In this document: positions 45,006 through 53,300 of the stretch, piece by piece | How the letters are laid out: each line of letters starts with the position of its first letter | Numbering within the stretch: the first letter of the stretch is position 1 | Source: Arthrospira sp. PCC 9108 | GTDB lineage: Bacteria; Cyanobacteriota; Cyanobacteriia; Cyanobacteriales; Microcoleaceae | Assembly: GCA_016745315.1 (NCBI GenBank) | Contig: CP066886.1 | Span: 6,262,501-6,326,500 of the forward strand | Direction: 5' to 3' | DNA length: 64,000 bases | Notes under the pieces: generated by a model | Databases searched by the model: none | What the model saw: the letters and a program-made list of their open reading frames with translations, nothing else | What the model was told of the DNA's origin: nothing | Made by a program: the position numbers and the translations under genes

Positions 45006-46108
45006 ATGCTTGTTCTCGAGTTCAAAGTTAAAGGGAAGTCCCACCAATACGCAGCGATTGAAGAATCGATCCGAACCGCACAATTCGTTCGTAACAAAGC
45101 ACTACGCTATTGGATGGACAACCGAGGTGTTAACAAATACGACCTTAATAAATACTGTCGAGTCCTTGCTCGAGAGTATGACTGGGCTCGAGAACTCAAC
45201 AGTACGGCTCGTCAAGCTTCGGCCGAACGTGCCTGGTCTTCAATTTCTCGTTTTTTTGAAAACTGCCGCCAGCAACCGGCAAGAAAGGATATCCTAGGTT
45301 CAAGAAAAACAGTCGTTCTGTCGAGTACAAAAACTCCGGTTGGAAGTTACTCGACCCTAAGCATATTGTCTTTACCGACAAGAAAGGGATCGGACGACTC
45401 AAGTTGATTGGAACTTGGGATTTGGCGTTTTACGGTACAGAACAAATCAAACGGGTTCGGCTGATTCGTAGAGCCGACGGCTACTACGCACAGTTATGCG
45501 TCAAAGTAGACGTTCGAGAAGAAATCGAACCATCAGGAAATACCGTGGGTTTAGATGTCGGACTCAAGGAATTCTACACCGATTCAAACGGACAGAGCGA
45601 ACCGAACCCGAGGTTTTACCGAAACGCCGAGAAAAAGCTGAAACGCGCTCACCGAAGGGTGAGCCAAAAACGGAAAGGCTCTGCCAACCGAAAAAAAGCC
45701 GTTAATCGACTCGGGCGAACACACCTCAAAATAAGTCGGCAACGTGAAGAACAGGCCAAGAGACTGGCGCGTTGCGTAATCAAATCTAACGATCTGGTGG
45801 CCTACGAAGATTTGAGGATTAAGAATATTGTGAGAAATCACTGTCTCGCCAAGTCGATTCACGATGCTCTTTGGTATCAGTTCAGGAAATGGTTGGAGTA
45901 TTTTGGGGTGAAATTCGGCAAGATTACCGTAGCGGTAAACCCTGCTTATACCTCTCAAAAATGCTCGAGCTGCGGCACGATTGTCAAGAAAAGTCTCTCA
46001 ACTCGAACCCATATTTGTCAGTGTGGGTGTGAGTTAGACCGAGACTATAACGCAGCCATCAACATTCTGAAGGCTGCCTTAAGTACCGTAGGGCATACGG
46101 AAACTTAA
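45006..46108 (+). pseudogene. tnpB: TnpB RNA-guided nuclease gene with a single-base frameshift
   Basis: TnpB is the ancestor of Cas12 and cuts DNA guided by an RNA from the element's right end. The first part (from 45006, MLVLEFKVKGK; an in-frame ATG at 44976 is less typical) runs to about 45280, where the expected PGKKGYPRFKK is reached only after a shift: one additional G in the CCGG run at about 45277-45280 restores it. The second frame (45404-46108 and upstream) carries the full RuvC-like triad: Asp in GLDVGLKEF, Glu in YEDLRIKNI, Asp in DRDYNAAIN, and the zinc ribbon CSSCG/CQCGC. Apart from this frameshift the gene looks fully active. Confidence 0.88.
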
Positions 46109-46211
46109 CGCTTCTGGAGATTTGACCGCTACTTTGGTTGGTGCAAACCTGTCAGAGCAAGTCGAGTCGTTGAAGGAAGAATCCCCACGCCTTTAGGCTG
46201 GGGAGTGTCAA
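46109..46211 (+). ncRNA. Predicted right-end guide RNA (omega/reRNA) of the TnpB element
   Basis: In related elements the RNA guide comes from the 3' end of tnpB and the right end, with its last bases reaching into flanking DNA. Here the right-end hairpin at 46183-46203 and terminal GTGTCAA match this layout. The guide would copy the bases just after 46211, which belong to the promoter region of the XRE gene. This is inferred from position and structure. Confidence 0.5.
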
Positions 46212-46222
46212 TCAAGGTGTCC

Positions 46223-46228
46223 TATAAT
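46223..46228 (+). promoter_or_regulatory. Consensus -10 box of the XRE/ImmA operon
   Basis: TATAAT at 46223-46228 is 22 bases before the GTG start (46250), with AGGAGG (46236-46241) between them. Any -35 box would fall inside the right end of the TnpB element, so insertion has probably replaced the original upstream promoter part. No good -35 match is visible there. Confidence 0.5.
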
Positions 46229-46249
46229 AGAGACCAGGAGGACAATGCC

Positions 46250-46597
46250 GTGGACGAAACACAAACTTTTGGTAAATTGATCCGTCAGGCTCGCAAGGAT
46301 AGGGGCTACTCCCAGCGAGAACTGGCGGGGTTGCTTGGTGTGGACTTTACCTATCTATCCAAGCTAGAGAACGATCGCGCTGATTATGCTCCCAAAGAGG
46401 AGGTAATCCGGGGTTTAGCGCGAAATTTGGGCATAGATGAGGAGGAATTAATCTTTTTGGCGGGACGCATTCCCCACCATTACGAGAATTTCCTCAAAGA
46501 GAATAACCGGGAGATCACAGCCCTATTTCGACGACTTCAGGAAAACCCTAATTTTGCTAAACAGGTATTTGATGCAGCTTCGGGGAAAGATAAGTGA
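46250..46597 (+). CDS. XRE-family transcriptional regulator
   Basis: A 115-residue DNA-binding protein from GTG 46250, chosen because AGGAGG stands 8 bases upstream and the -10 box at 46223 excludes the longer frame from 46205. The helix-turn-helix is clear: FGKLIRQARKDRGYSQRELAGLLGVDFTYLSKLENDR. After it come about 50 residues of helices (DEEELIFLAGRIPHHYENFL). It overlaps the ImmA/IrrE peptidase gene by 4 bp. Such pairs act as repressor and cleaving partner in mobile elements and stress regulation, so the peptidase is the likely regulator of this repressor. Confidence 0.9.
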   Translation: MDETQTFGKLIRQARKDRGYSQRELAGLLGVDFTYLSKLENDRADYAPKEEVIRGLARNLGIDEEELIFLAGRIPHHYENFLKENNREITALFRRLQENPNFAKQVFDAASGKDK

Positions 46598-47283
46598 GTA
46601 TTCTCAAACCCTATCGCTTTTATGCGAAAGAATCTATTGAACGTCGCGCTGATCAAATTCTTCAGCGCATGGCGGCTACCCCTAATTTTGCTCCTCAGTG
46701 GCCTTTTGAGTCGAGTTTGGTGGCGGATTTTTTAGATTTGGGGGTAGTATGGGATTACATACCAGCGGACGAACAAGGGGCGATCGCCGCCCGGATTATT
46801 CCCGCTGCTAGACAAATTGAGATTAACGAAGAGATTTTAGAAAAACCCCAAGGGTTTATCGAGTCTACGATCGCCCATGAAATCGGACACTGGGTCCTTC
46901 ATATTAATCACGATGAGGTGGACGGGGTAGCTCGACAGTTAGAATTGAATCTGGGAAATTACGGTTGGTCATCCTCAACAGCCCAGCAACCATTTGTCTG
47001 TCGCAGTGGTGCGGTTTCCTCTCAAATTGCTTCTATTGAATGGCAGGCTCAATATTTTGCCAGTTGTCTGCTGATGCCTCGTCATATTTTAGAGGAAAAG
47101 CGATCGGGTCGCGATCTCAGTAAGTGGTCTCATCTCTACAGTATTAGGGATGAGTTGGGGGTGAGTATTTCTAATCTGACTAACCGCCTACAAGATTTGG
47201 GTTGGATTACTATTCCCAAAGGTCAGCGCCAAATTTATCTGGGAGAAGCTGATTGTCACCAGCAACAACGGTTATTTGGTTAA
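46594..47283 (+). CDS. ImmA/IrrE family metallopeptidase
   Basis: A 229-residue zinc peptidase (DUF955). The catalytic site HEIGH is at 95-99 within STIAHEIGHWVLH, and a downstream Glu in EWQAQYFASCLLMP supplies the third ligand region. It is translationally coupled to the XRE gene (GTG start within the stop of the regulator). Its role is probably cleavage of that regulator upon a signal, as known for ImmA acting on ImmR and IrrE on DdrO. A winged-helix-like C-terminal part (GVSISNLTNRLQDLGW) is also typical. The 3' end overlaps the convergent O-antigen ligase-like gene by 12 bp. Confidence 0.9.
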   Translation: MSILKPYRFYAKESIERRADQILQRMAATPNFAPQWPFESSLVADFLDLGVVWDYIPADEQGAIAARIIPAARQIEINEEILEKPQGFIESTIAHEIGHWVLHINHDEVDGVARQLELNLGNYGWSSSTAQQPFVCRSGAVSSQIASIEWQAQYFASCLLMPRHILEEKRSGRDLSKWSHLYSIRDELGVSISNLTNRLQDLGWITIPKGQRQIYLGEADCHQQQRLFG

Positions 47284-48456
47284 GCTGGGTAGTTTCAACA
47301 TCACCCCAGCAATCAGCCAGTAATAAACGGCAACGGGGTCGGTGTCGAGGGGATACCAGTAGGGGTTGTAACCGATGATGATAATGAAAATCCAGAAGAC
47401 AATACCATCATTTCTCAGATGAGAATTGCGGACTTGGTGATAGGATTTGAAACCTTCCGTCATTAGGGTGGTGACTAATATTAAAAAGGCGATCGCTCCT
47501 ATGATTCCTAATTCATAGATGAGTTTAGAATAATAAGTTTCTAGTAGTCGTGTACTACCTAGACTGCGGGTGGCATTAGTGCCTCGTCCGAGTCCATTAC
47601 CTAATAAGCCTCGGCTATTTCTGAGAGTCCACTGAGTTTGATCTATGACAAATTCGGAAGGGGGAGATGCTGTCCAGCGTCCGGTCAAACTTTCCATTCG
47701 TCCCTCGGCTAGATTGGGAAATATGACTAGGGTAGTTAACAAAAATAGTCCGATGGCTAAGAAGCTAATTAATAATCGTTTCCAACGGGATATATGACTG
47801 GTGGCAATTATTAATAATATCAGCACCAGAGGTACGCCTAAAAAAGCAGTTCTCTGACCTGATATGACGGCATTTATCATGATTAAGAATAGGGAAAATC
47901 CGCCAGTTATCTGCCAAGTGATTTTCGGGTCATTGAGGGAAGTTAGAAAAGCAAAAAAGGCACTGGAAATTAAGAACCATGTCCAATGCCAGGGGGAGAC
48001 AAAGGTTCCGGGAAGTCGGATAAAATTGGCTTCTGGTAGGTAGCCTAAAGAACCGCCAACTAGACACTTGCGCTGTAGGTTGGCTGTCAGTAAAAGATGG
48101 GGTTCTAAGCCGCTATTGTCAGGACAAACACCTGTGATAACTAACCAAAATTGAGCGATACCTAGCAGACAACATACTATGGCTAAAACTACCTGTAAAC
48201 GATTGAGGAAATAGACATCTTGATTTTTCCGGATCAGGTAATATCCACAGGTAATTAGGGGAATATATCCGATTAATATGGCTAATCCGAAAATTCCCAT
48301 AACTATTGGTATTCCCCTGGGGTCATCACTAAAATGTTGCCCTCCATTGACTATAACTAGGTTAATTAAAGCAATACCTAGAAAGATTAATAGGGGGATT
48401 TTGAGATTTTTATTAATTATAAGTGCTTTACCTTCACGAATTAGCACAACCAGCAT
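47272..48456 (-). CDS. O-antigen ligase/polymerase-like membrane protein, C-terminal part
   Basis: A 394-residue frame with about ten membrane helices and a large periplasmic loop containing RMESLTGRWTASPPSEFVIDQTQWTLRNSRGLLGNGLGRGTNATRSLG, which is characteristic of WaaL/Wzy-type sugar polymerases and ligases. The true gene continues upstream: from 48456 the frame is open to about 48613 with CGFILPISRQGLWG and GLLIYLPFAGTIAYW. It joins the 99-residue frame at 48561-48860 after a missing T in a run of four (AAAA at 48613-48616 on the plus strand). The intact protein would be about 530 residues, normal for the family. Function: assembly of surface polysaccharide at the membrane. Confidence 0.82.
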   Translation of the reverse strand: MLVVLIREGKALIINKNLKIPLLIFLGIALINLVIVNGGQHFSDDPRGIPIVMGIFGLAILIGYIPLITCGYYLIRKNQDVYFLNRLQVVLAIVCCLLGIAQFWLVITGVCPDNSGLEPHLLLTANLQRKCLVGGSLGYLPEANFIRLPGTFVSPWHWTWFLISSAFFAFLTSLNDPKITWQITGGFSLFLIMINAVISGQRTAFLGVPLVLILLIIATSHISRWKRLLISFLAIGLFLLTTLVIFPNLAEGRMESLTGRWTASPPSEFVIDQTQWTLRNSRGLLGNGLGRGTNATRSLGSTRLLETYYSKLIYELGIIGAIAFLILVTTLMTEGFKSYHQVRNSHLRNDGIVFWIFIIIIGYNPYWYPLDTDPVAVYYWLIAGVMLKLPSLTK

Positions 48457-48560
48457 TCCTAAGAGTGCGGGAATGTAAAATAATATATTTTTCAGTAAGT
48501 GAAAAATTGGTCGATCATCCCCTATCCAATAGGCGATAGTCCCGGCAAAAGGTAAATAAA

Positions 48561-48860
48561 TCAGTAAACCCCATAATCCTTGGCGGGATATCGGTAGGAT
48601 AAAGCCGCACAGAAAATGGTGATAATTACATAAATAATCGCGATCGCCCCTAGGTCATTCCCAAACATGACCATAGCGACAATTAAGGATATAACACTAA
48701 CCCAACATAGATAGGGAACTAAGCCAGATCTATGATTAAATAAAGATTCTGAGTCGGTGACTGTAGATATCTCCTTTTCTTCCTCTGTTAAAGCCGGAGA
48801 ATTAGGGGGAGATTCATTGGGATAATGTAATGGTGAAGGATGATTTTGGGGTTCTGACAT
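48561..48860 (-). CDS. O-antigen ligase/polymerase-like protein, N-terminal part (frameshifted)
   Basis: A 99-residue frame with a Pro-rich cytosolic start (PSPLHYPNESPPNSP), then two membrane helices (WVSVISLIVAMVMFGNDLGAIA and IIYVIITIF). It ends out of frame as ALSYRYPAKDYGVY. The proper continuation lies in the other frame (IITIF then LCGFILPISRQGLW). It is the first part of the gene at 47272-48456. See that entry for the frameshift. Confidence 0.75.
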   Translation of the reverse strand: MSEPQNHPSPLHYPNESPPNSPALTEEEKEISTVTDSESLFNHRSGLVPYLCWVSVISLIVAMVMFGNDLGAIAIIYVIITIFCAALSYRYPAKDYGVY

Positions 48861-48885
48861 GGATGCACTTTACCCTTATTAATTG

Positions 48886-49062
48886 TCACCCTGATTCAAA
48901 TTCGATCGCCCAAATTTTACAAATTTGTTGCTGCTTTTGGGACGGTAGTTGATAGTAGACACTAAGTATCTCTTGGTGGGTGAAATCAACAATTAGGGCA
49001 GAGATTTGGTTAGGATTCTGAGTCCTGACCAAGGCAGATTTTAATTGTTCGAGATCAGCCAT
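48886..49062 (-). CDS. Small conserved-looking protein, unknown
   Basis: A 58-residue frame from ATG 49062, starting MADLEQLKSALVRTQNPNQISALIVDF and ending in QQQICKIWAIEFESG. It begins 12 bp after the stop of the 66-residue gene (49075-49275) and ends just before the O-antigen ligase-like gene, so it may be the second gene of a small operon. The composition is protein-like, but the ribosome site is weak. Confidence 0.45.
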   Translation of the reverse strand: MADLEQLKSALVRTQNPNQISALIVDFTHQEILSVYYQLPSQKQQQICKIWAIEFESG

Positions 49063-49074
49063 TCGTTAATTAAG

Positions 49075-49275
49075 TTATTCAGATGGGGAATTTGGGGACT
49101 CCGAGGGTAGCGGTGGGGTTAAGTCCGGTTGAGGGTTGACTGTCCGATCGCTGTGGGAATTGGGAGGCGGGTTCAGAGCCTCGGCTTCTAGGGTTTCGGT
49201 AAATTCGGTTAATTGTTGAAAGAGGCGATCGCTTATCTTAAACATGATCGGCTCTTCGGGATGATTCTCTGCCAT
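49075..49275 (-). CDS. Small Pro/Ser-rich protein, unknown
   Basis: A 66-residue protein. The first half is helical (IMFKISDRLFQQLTEFTETLEAEAL) and the second half is low complexity (Pro, Ser, Asp). It is upstream of the 58-residue frame by 12 bp and 15 bp after the MAPEG gene stop. All three run in the same direction and could share a transcript. Function unknown. Confidence 0.5.
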   Translation of the reverse strand: MAENHPEEPIMFKISDRLFQQLTEFTETLEAEALNPPPNSHSDRTVNPQPDLTPPLPSESPNSPSE

Positions 49276-49290
49276 GCCCCTGACTCCATC

Positions 49291-49689
49291 TTAGATAATT
49301 TGTTTAACCAAGGGAATGATAATTCCGATTAGAGACCCTCCCAGTAGGGAAAATAAGCATAAGATACTGACCCCAAAGCCAATCATCCGCTTTTCCGCCG
49401 CCTGATAGTATCCCCAAGCATAGAGAATGCGCCCCACTATCCATACTGCACCCAAACCCGCAGCCACTAGGGGACTGACAAACTCAGAAAACAGCCACAA
49501 CGCCGGAAGGAAAATAATTAACTGTTCTAGGGTATTTTGCTGTACCCGCAAGACTCGTTCAAAGTTTGGATCGCCCGTCATGTCAGGAGGCATAACCTTA
49601 TATTTCATTCTAGCTCTACCGACGTTGATGGTAACAACCAGGTATACGATAAGTGCAGATGCGGTGATTAGGCTAGGCCAAGGTGACAT
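49291..49689 (-). CDS. MAPEG family membrane protein
   Basis: A 132-residue protein with four membrane helices and the MAPEG signature RVQQNTLEQLIIFLPALW, followed by GRILYAWGYYQAAEKRMIGF. MAPEG proteins include glutathione transferases and leukotriene synthases; bacterial members probably act in glutathione-dependent detoxification at the membrane. Length and topology are standard. Start ATG 49689 is followed by the first helix. Confidence 0.88.
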   Translation of the reverse strand: MSPWPSLITASALIVYLVVTINVGRARMKYKVMPPDMTGDPNFERVLRVQQNTLEQLIIFLPALWLFSEFVSPLVAAGLGAVWIVGRILYAWGYYQAAEKRMIGFGVSILCLFSLLGGSLIGIIIPLVKQII

Positions 49690-50146
49690 AAATTGATTAC
49701 CTCGCGAGTGTCTACCACAATATTAACCTGATCCGCCATTTTGGGTGAGAATTTCTGGGAATCTACCTTCAGACAGGTCTTTTGGCAATTGTGATCACAG
49801 TCACATCAATTCGATCAAGTAATCACAACCACCATTACTAGGCGATCACGATACTTTTTCAGGATTATCACGGTATCGGCGGATAGTCGTCACGGCAGTT
49901 TCTCGGCGGATCGTCAATAATTAATTTTGTTGAAGCCGAGAGATAGGTAAGTTAGCCGTGATTCTGAACCCACAACTATTAAATCTTATTTCCGTCGAAA
50001 AGTCAAGATATTTCCAGGAATTAAATCTGAAGTCCAAGCTGGAAGTCATCTTAACTAAAATGGTCAGCAAGTTGGGTGTAAATAATCACCTAAACTGGCA
50101 ATACAAAAATCCATCCTTTTCGAGGAATTTTTAAGGGGATACTAGC
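49690..50146. other. Spacer with short ATCAC-type repeats
   Basis: A 457-bp stretch with no gene. GATCAC and ATCAC words recur between about 49790 and 49870, and TCGGCGGAT occurs twice (near 49875 and 49902). This may be a regulatory region, but no known operator can be named. Confidence 0.3.
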
Positions 50147-50849
50147 ATGAATTTTAACATCCAAAATAGCCGCAAATTAGAGGATATTTTAGTTGATAGT
50201 AATACCATGGAGAATATTGAACAATATCCCATTAATATCATCCACAATATTGCTCTGGCGGACACTCTATCGTAAGATTCACTATCAAAACATCAAAAAT
50301 CGTCAGCTACAGCCAGAAAACATAAAGCTGAAAGAACTGGCTTTTTTGGATAATTGAACCCAATTAGCCAATCGACGTAAGTTCTATCTTTATATGGAGC
50401 ATACTTTACAAAGCCAAAAAGGACAACCCATCTCTTTAATTCTCTTAGACATAGATTTTTTCAAGCCCTACAATGATAATTATGGTCACTTAGCGGGAGA
50501 TTTATGTCTGCAACGGATCGCCAAAGCAATTGAAGAAGCTATCACGGCTTGTCATCAGCATAAGCCTTACTTAGCCGCCCGCTACGGAGGGGAAGAGTTT
50601 GCGATTATCCTACCGGGTCTTGAATTAAAAGAAGCCCTGGATGTAGCAGACACAATTCGCCGGAACGTTTTGGCTAAAAACATCTCCCACTGGGGGTCTC
50701 AGATTGGTTCATGTATTACCCTGAGTGGGGGAGTTGCCAGTAAAATTATTAAGGATGATTTATCACCAAAAGACCTGATATTAAGTGCTGATTGGGGATT
50801 ATTTCAAGCTAAAAATACTGGTCGTAAACGAGTTGTATCAGAGTCTTGA
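50147..50849 (+). pseudogene. Decayed GGDEF (diguanylate cyclase) gene
   Basis: Diguanylate cyclases make cyclic di-GMP. The end of the gene (50394-50849) keeps ILLDIDFFKPYNDNYGH and the active site GGEEF with its flanking YLAARY. Just upstream the reading frame has TGA at 50355-50357 where DGLTQLANRR-type text expects a sense codon (seen: LDN, stop, TQLANRRKF). Farther upstream the start frame (ATG 50147) hits a stop at 50273-50275 while the homologous reading (LYRKIHYQN) lies one frame away. Two lesions show a true pseudogene. Its 3' end overlaps the convergent MocR gene by 46 bp. Confidence 0.78.
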
Positions 50850-52345
50850 TTGGCAATTAATTCTCCTAATATTTGCATGGCTATCTGGATTTTGGGAGAC
50901 CACAGTAAACCACAATTTAAGCGAAAGCAATTCCGATAATTTCCTGATGCGGAAAACATGGTTCCAGGAGCAATGCTGATTTGGCGTTTATAGGCTTCCT
51001 GGTAAAGTGCGATCGCATTAAAATGGGGTGGAAGCTCTACCCATAAGACGTGACCTCCTGTGGGGCGCGTTACTTTAGTTTCTGGGGGAAAATAATCACA
51101 AATTGCCTGAGTCATTCGCAAGACCTGTTCCCCATAGGCTCGTCGCAGGTGTCGGAGATGGCGGTCATAACCTCCATTAGCTAAAAAGGCAGCGATCGTT
51201 AATTGATTAGCTGCCGCTGTCACAATGTTAGTAAACAATTTCAGTTGTTCGACAGTCTTTTGATAACGACCAGCCACGACCCAACCGACCCGCAAACCGG
51301 GAGAAATTGTTTTACTGGAGGAAGAACAATATAAAACCAAACCCTTTTTATCAAAGGCTTTAATCGCCTTCGGACGCATCTCATCAAAGCCCAAATCGCC
51401 ATAAACATCATCTTCGACCAAAGGAATATCGTAGTTCTCCAAAATTTCCACCAAGGCTTTTTTCTTGCTATCTTCCATACAGCTTCCCAGAGGATTACTA
51501 AAATTGGAAACGATCGCACAAGCGGCCACCTGACCTTGACTAAGGGCGTTTTCCAAATCGGGTAGTGATAACCCTTCTCGCGGGTGGGTGGGAAGTTCCA
51601 AGGCTTTTAGGTGTAGAGATTGCAAAATTTCTAACAATCCATAATAGGATGGGGACTCGATCGCCACTGTATCCCCGGGTTTTGTGATCGCGCGCAGAGA
51701 TAGATACATCCCCTCTGTGGTCCCATTCACAATCAAAATTTGGTCTGGGGTGAGGGAACAACCCGCATCCATTAATCGCCTAGCTACTTCATGGCGTAGA
51801 GGTTCCAACCCTGGTAGGGCGTTATAGGAGTGACAGACTTCTGGGTTTTGACGCATCACCTGTCCCATCAATCGATTTAGGGCGGCGAGGGGGAATAGTT
51901 CCGGGTCAGGGACGGCGGCACCGAGTTTAATCATTCCTGGTTCCCCTAGGACTGTATTTATCCTAAAAGCCATTGAGATATCCACATTACAGGCTAGTCC
52001 TGGGGGAGTTGAGGAGGTGGGTTCTGCGGGTGGAAGTGACAGAATATGGCGAACATAGTAGCCGGACTGGGGACGGGCGACAATTAGCCCCCTATCTTCG
52101 AGGAGGCGATAGGCTTCTAATACTGTGGTGATGCTAACGCTCATCTGTTGGTGCATTTTGCGGACTGAGGGAATGCGATCGCCTGGTTTCAGGGTCCCTT
52201 CTTTGATTAGGGACTGAATGCGGTTGGCTACCTCTTCATACAAGTTCACTCCGGGAGACTTTTCTACGGGTCTGGCTTTCATGGTCATACCTCCAAATCC
52301 CTTAAAGGATACAGTTGCTGATTTTCTGACCAGAACAGTTGCCAA
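50804..52345 (-). CDS. MocR-type regulator (GntR helix-turn-helix fused to aminotransferase fold)
   Basis: A 513-residue PLP-binding transcription factor. The N-terminal GntR domain (about 30-105) shows LYEEVANRIQSLIKEGTLKPGDRIPSVRKM and TTVLEAYRLLEDRGLI. The C-terminal class I aminotransferase-like domain has IVSNFSNPLGSCM, EDDVYGDLGF, and the PLP-lysine region YCSSSSKTISPGLRVGW. Such proteins sense vitamin B6 or amino-sugar pathways and usually control a neighbouring divergent gene; the 107-codon gene upstream at 52552 is the candidate. The start at 52345 may be long; ATG 52288 (MTMKARPVE) is possible. Confidence 0.92.
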   Translation of the reverse strand: MATVLVRKSATVSFKGFGGMTMKARPVEKSPGVNLYEEVANRIQSLIKEGTLKPGDRIPSVRKMHQQMSVSITTVLEAYRLLEDRGLIVARPQSGYYVRHILSLPPAEPTSSTPPGLACNVDISMAFRINTVLGEPGMIKLGAAVPDPELFPLAALNRLMGQVMRQNPEVCHSYNALPGLEPLRHEVARRLMDAGCSLTPDQILIVNGTTEGMYLSLRAITKPGDTVAIESPSYYGLLEILQSLHLKALELPTHPREGLSLPDLENALSQGQVAACAIVSNFSNPLGSCMEDSKKKALVEILENYDIPLVEDDVYGDLGFDEMRPKAIKAFDKKGLVLYCSSSSKTISPGLRVGWVVAGRYQKTVEQLKLFTNIVTAAANQLTIAAFLANGGYDRHLRHLRRAYGEQVLRMTQAICDYFPPETKVTRPTGGHVLWVELPPHFNAIALYQEAYKRQISIAPGTMFSASGNYRNCFRLNCGLLWSPKIQIAMQILGELIANQDSDTTRLRPVFLA

Positions 52346-52551
52346 AAATTAAACTGTTATGGCTACAATTTATGATAACTGCATCTGTTATTTTTGGCTA
52401 GGGTAGGTCATACTTTTAATAGAGTGATCGAAATTTACTTATTTGGGCGATCGCTTATTTCCGTGAACCGCGATAAATAAGGGAGTTTAAATTAGCATCT
52501 CCTCGAGTTTATGGTTTGTTACAACTGAATATTCATGGAGGAATTGTGGCG

Positions 52552-52839
52552 ATGAAATCAACTGGAAAAACTGCTTGTAGTACCATGGCATTGAGGGGGA
52601 ATACTTTAGTTAATTATCCCCGGAGTTTGTCCGATGAAGGTATTTTTAATTGGTTCGAGAAAATACCTGGCTTATTGTGGAAGTTTTTGGTGGGTAGCCG
52701 GGATATAACCATCTCTCAAAGTTATGACCAAGATGGTGATTTGGTCTGGGATGTTTACGACCCTTTCACCCGAACCAATCAACGTTTTTATGTAGAACAA
52801 GATGTCAGGGTTTGGCTGGAATCCCGCTACAATAGATAA
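52552..52839 (+). CDS. Small conserved hypothetical protein
   Basis: A 95-residue protein. ATG 52552 has GGAGGA at 52537-52542, the expected spacing, and is preferred over the upstream ATG at 52516 of the open frame. The C-terminal two thirds (WFEKIPGLLWKFLVGSRDITISQSYDQDGDLVWDVYDP) look globular. It is divergent from the MocR gene, about 205 bp apart, so MocR may regulate it. Function unknown. Confidence 0.6.
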   Translation: MKSTGKTACSTMALRGNTLVNYPRSLSDEGIFNWFEKIPGLLWKFLVGSRDITISQSYDQDGDLVWDVYDPFTRTNQRFYVEQDVRVWLESRYNR

Positions 52840-52842
52840 TCG

Positions 52843-53300
52843 GGGGATTATTGATAAACCAAATATCTGAGGGATATCTATTTAATACCTCAGCAGCTTC
52901 GAGCCTACTTATACCCAATTTTTAATTCAGGGGGTTTTTATAGTGAAAGAACATAATTTGCATCATTATTGGTTATTATCCCGATCGCATCTTTGGAGCG
53001 ATCGCCTCATCAACTTGATACAAAATACCATCGAATTTAGTCTCTTTTATGGTCAATATATAGTCACACCTCCCGACAAAAGACTAAAGCCAATGTCTCA
53101 TAAACTAAGACCACATAACGCATGATGAAATCATTAACCACCCTCTCGCCTTCTGGGAGAGGTGGGGGGGGTGGAGGCTTACAGCCCTTTCCGTAATCAT
53201 TTAATAAGTTTTCCAGGTCTTTCTCCGACTTTGGGAGAGGGTGGGAGGGTGAGGGCTGATGCTATAGATAATGATACTAGAGTAACTGTAAACAATTGAG
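52843..53300. other. Geneless spacer with short inverted repeats
   Basis: A frame of 60 codons from GTG 52943 lacks protein features and is not called. From about 53135 to 53260 there are two weak hairpins of the CCTCTC...GAGAGG type, also seen near 43693, which appear to be a small intergenic repeat family. No terminator with a T-run is seen. Confidence 0.35.

Larger units (their letters stand above)
44918..46211 (+). mobile_element. IS200/IS605-type (IS1341-like) element with tnpB only
   Basis: A roughly 1.3-kb single-gene element. The left end near 44918-44960 carries a small hairpin (GCCCTAGAAGGGC). The right end holds a stable hairpin, CCCC-AC-GCCT-TT-AGGC-T-GGGG (46183-46203), and ends GTGTCAA at 46211. 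No tnpA (HUH transposase) is present, so it moves only with help. No target duplication is expected for this class. The exact left boundary is uncertain. Confidence 0.75.

Noticed and set aside
52943..53125. 60-codon frame from GTG
   Set aside because: No protein features and no convincing ribosome site.
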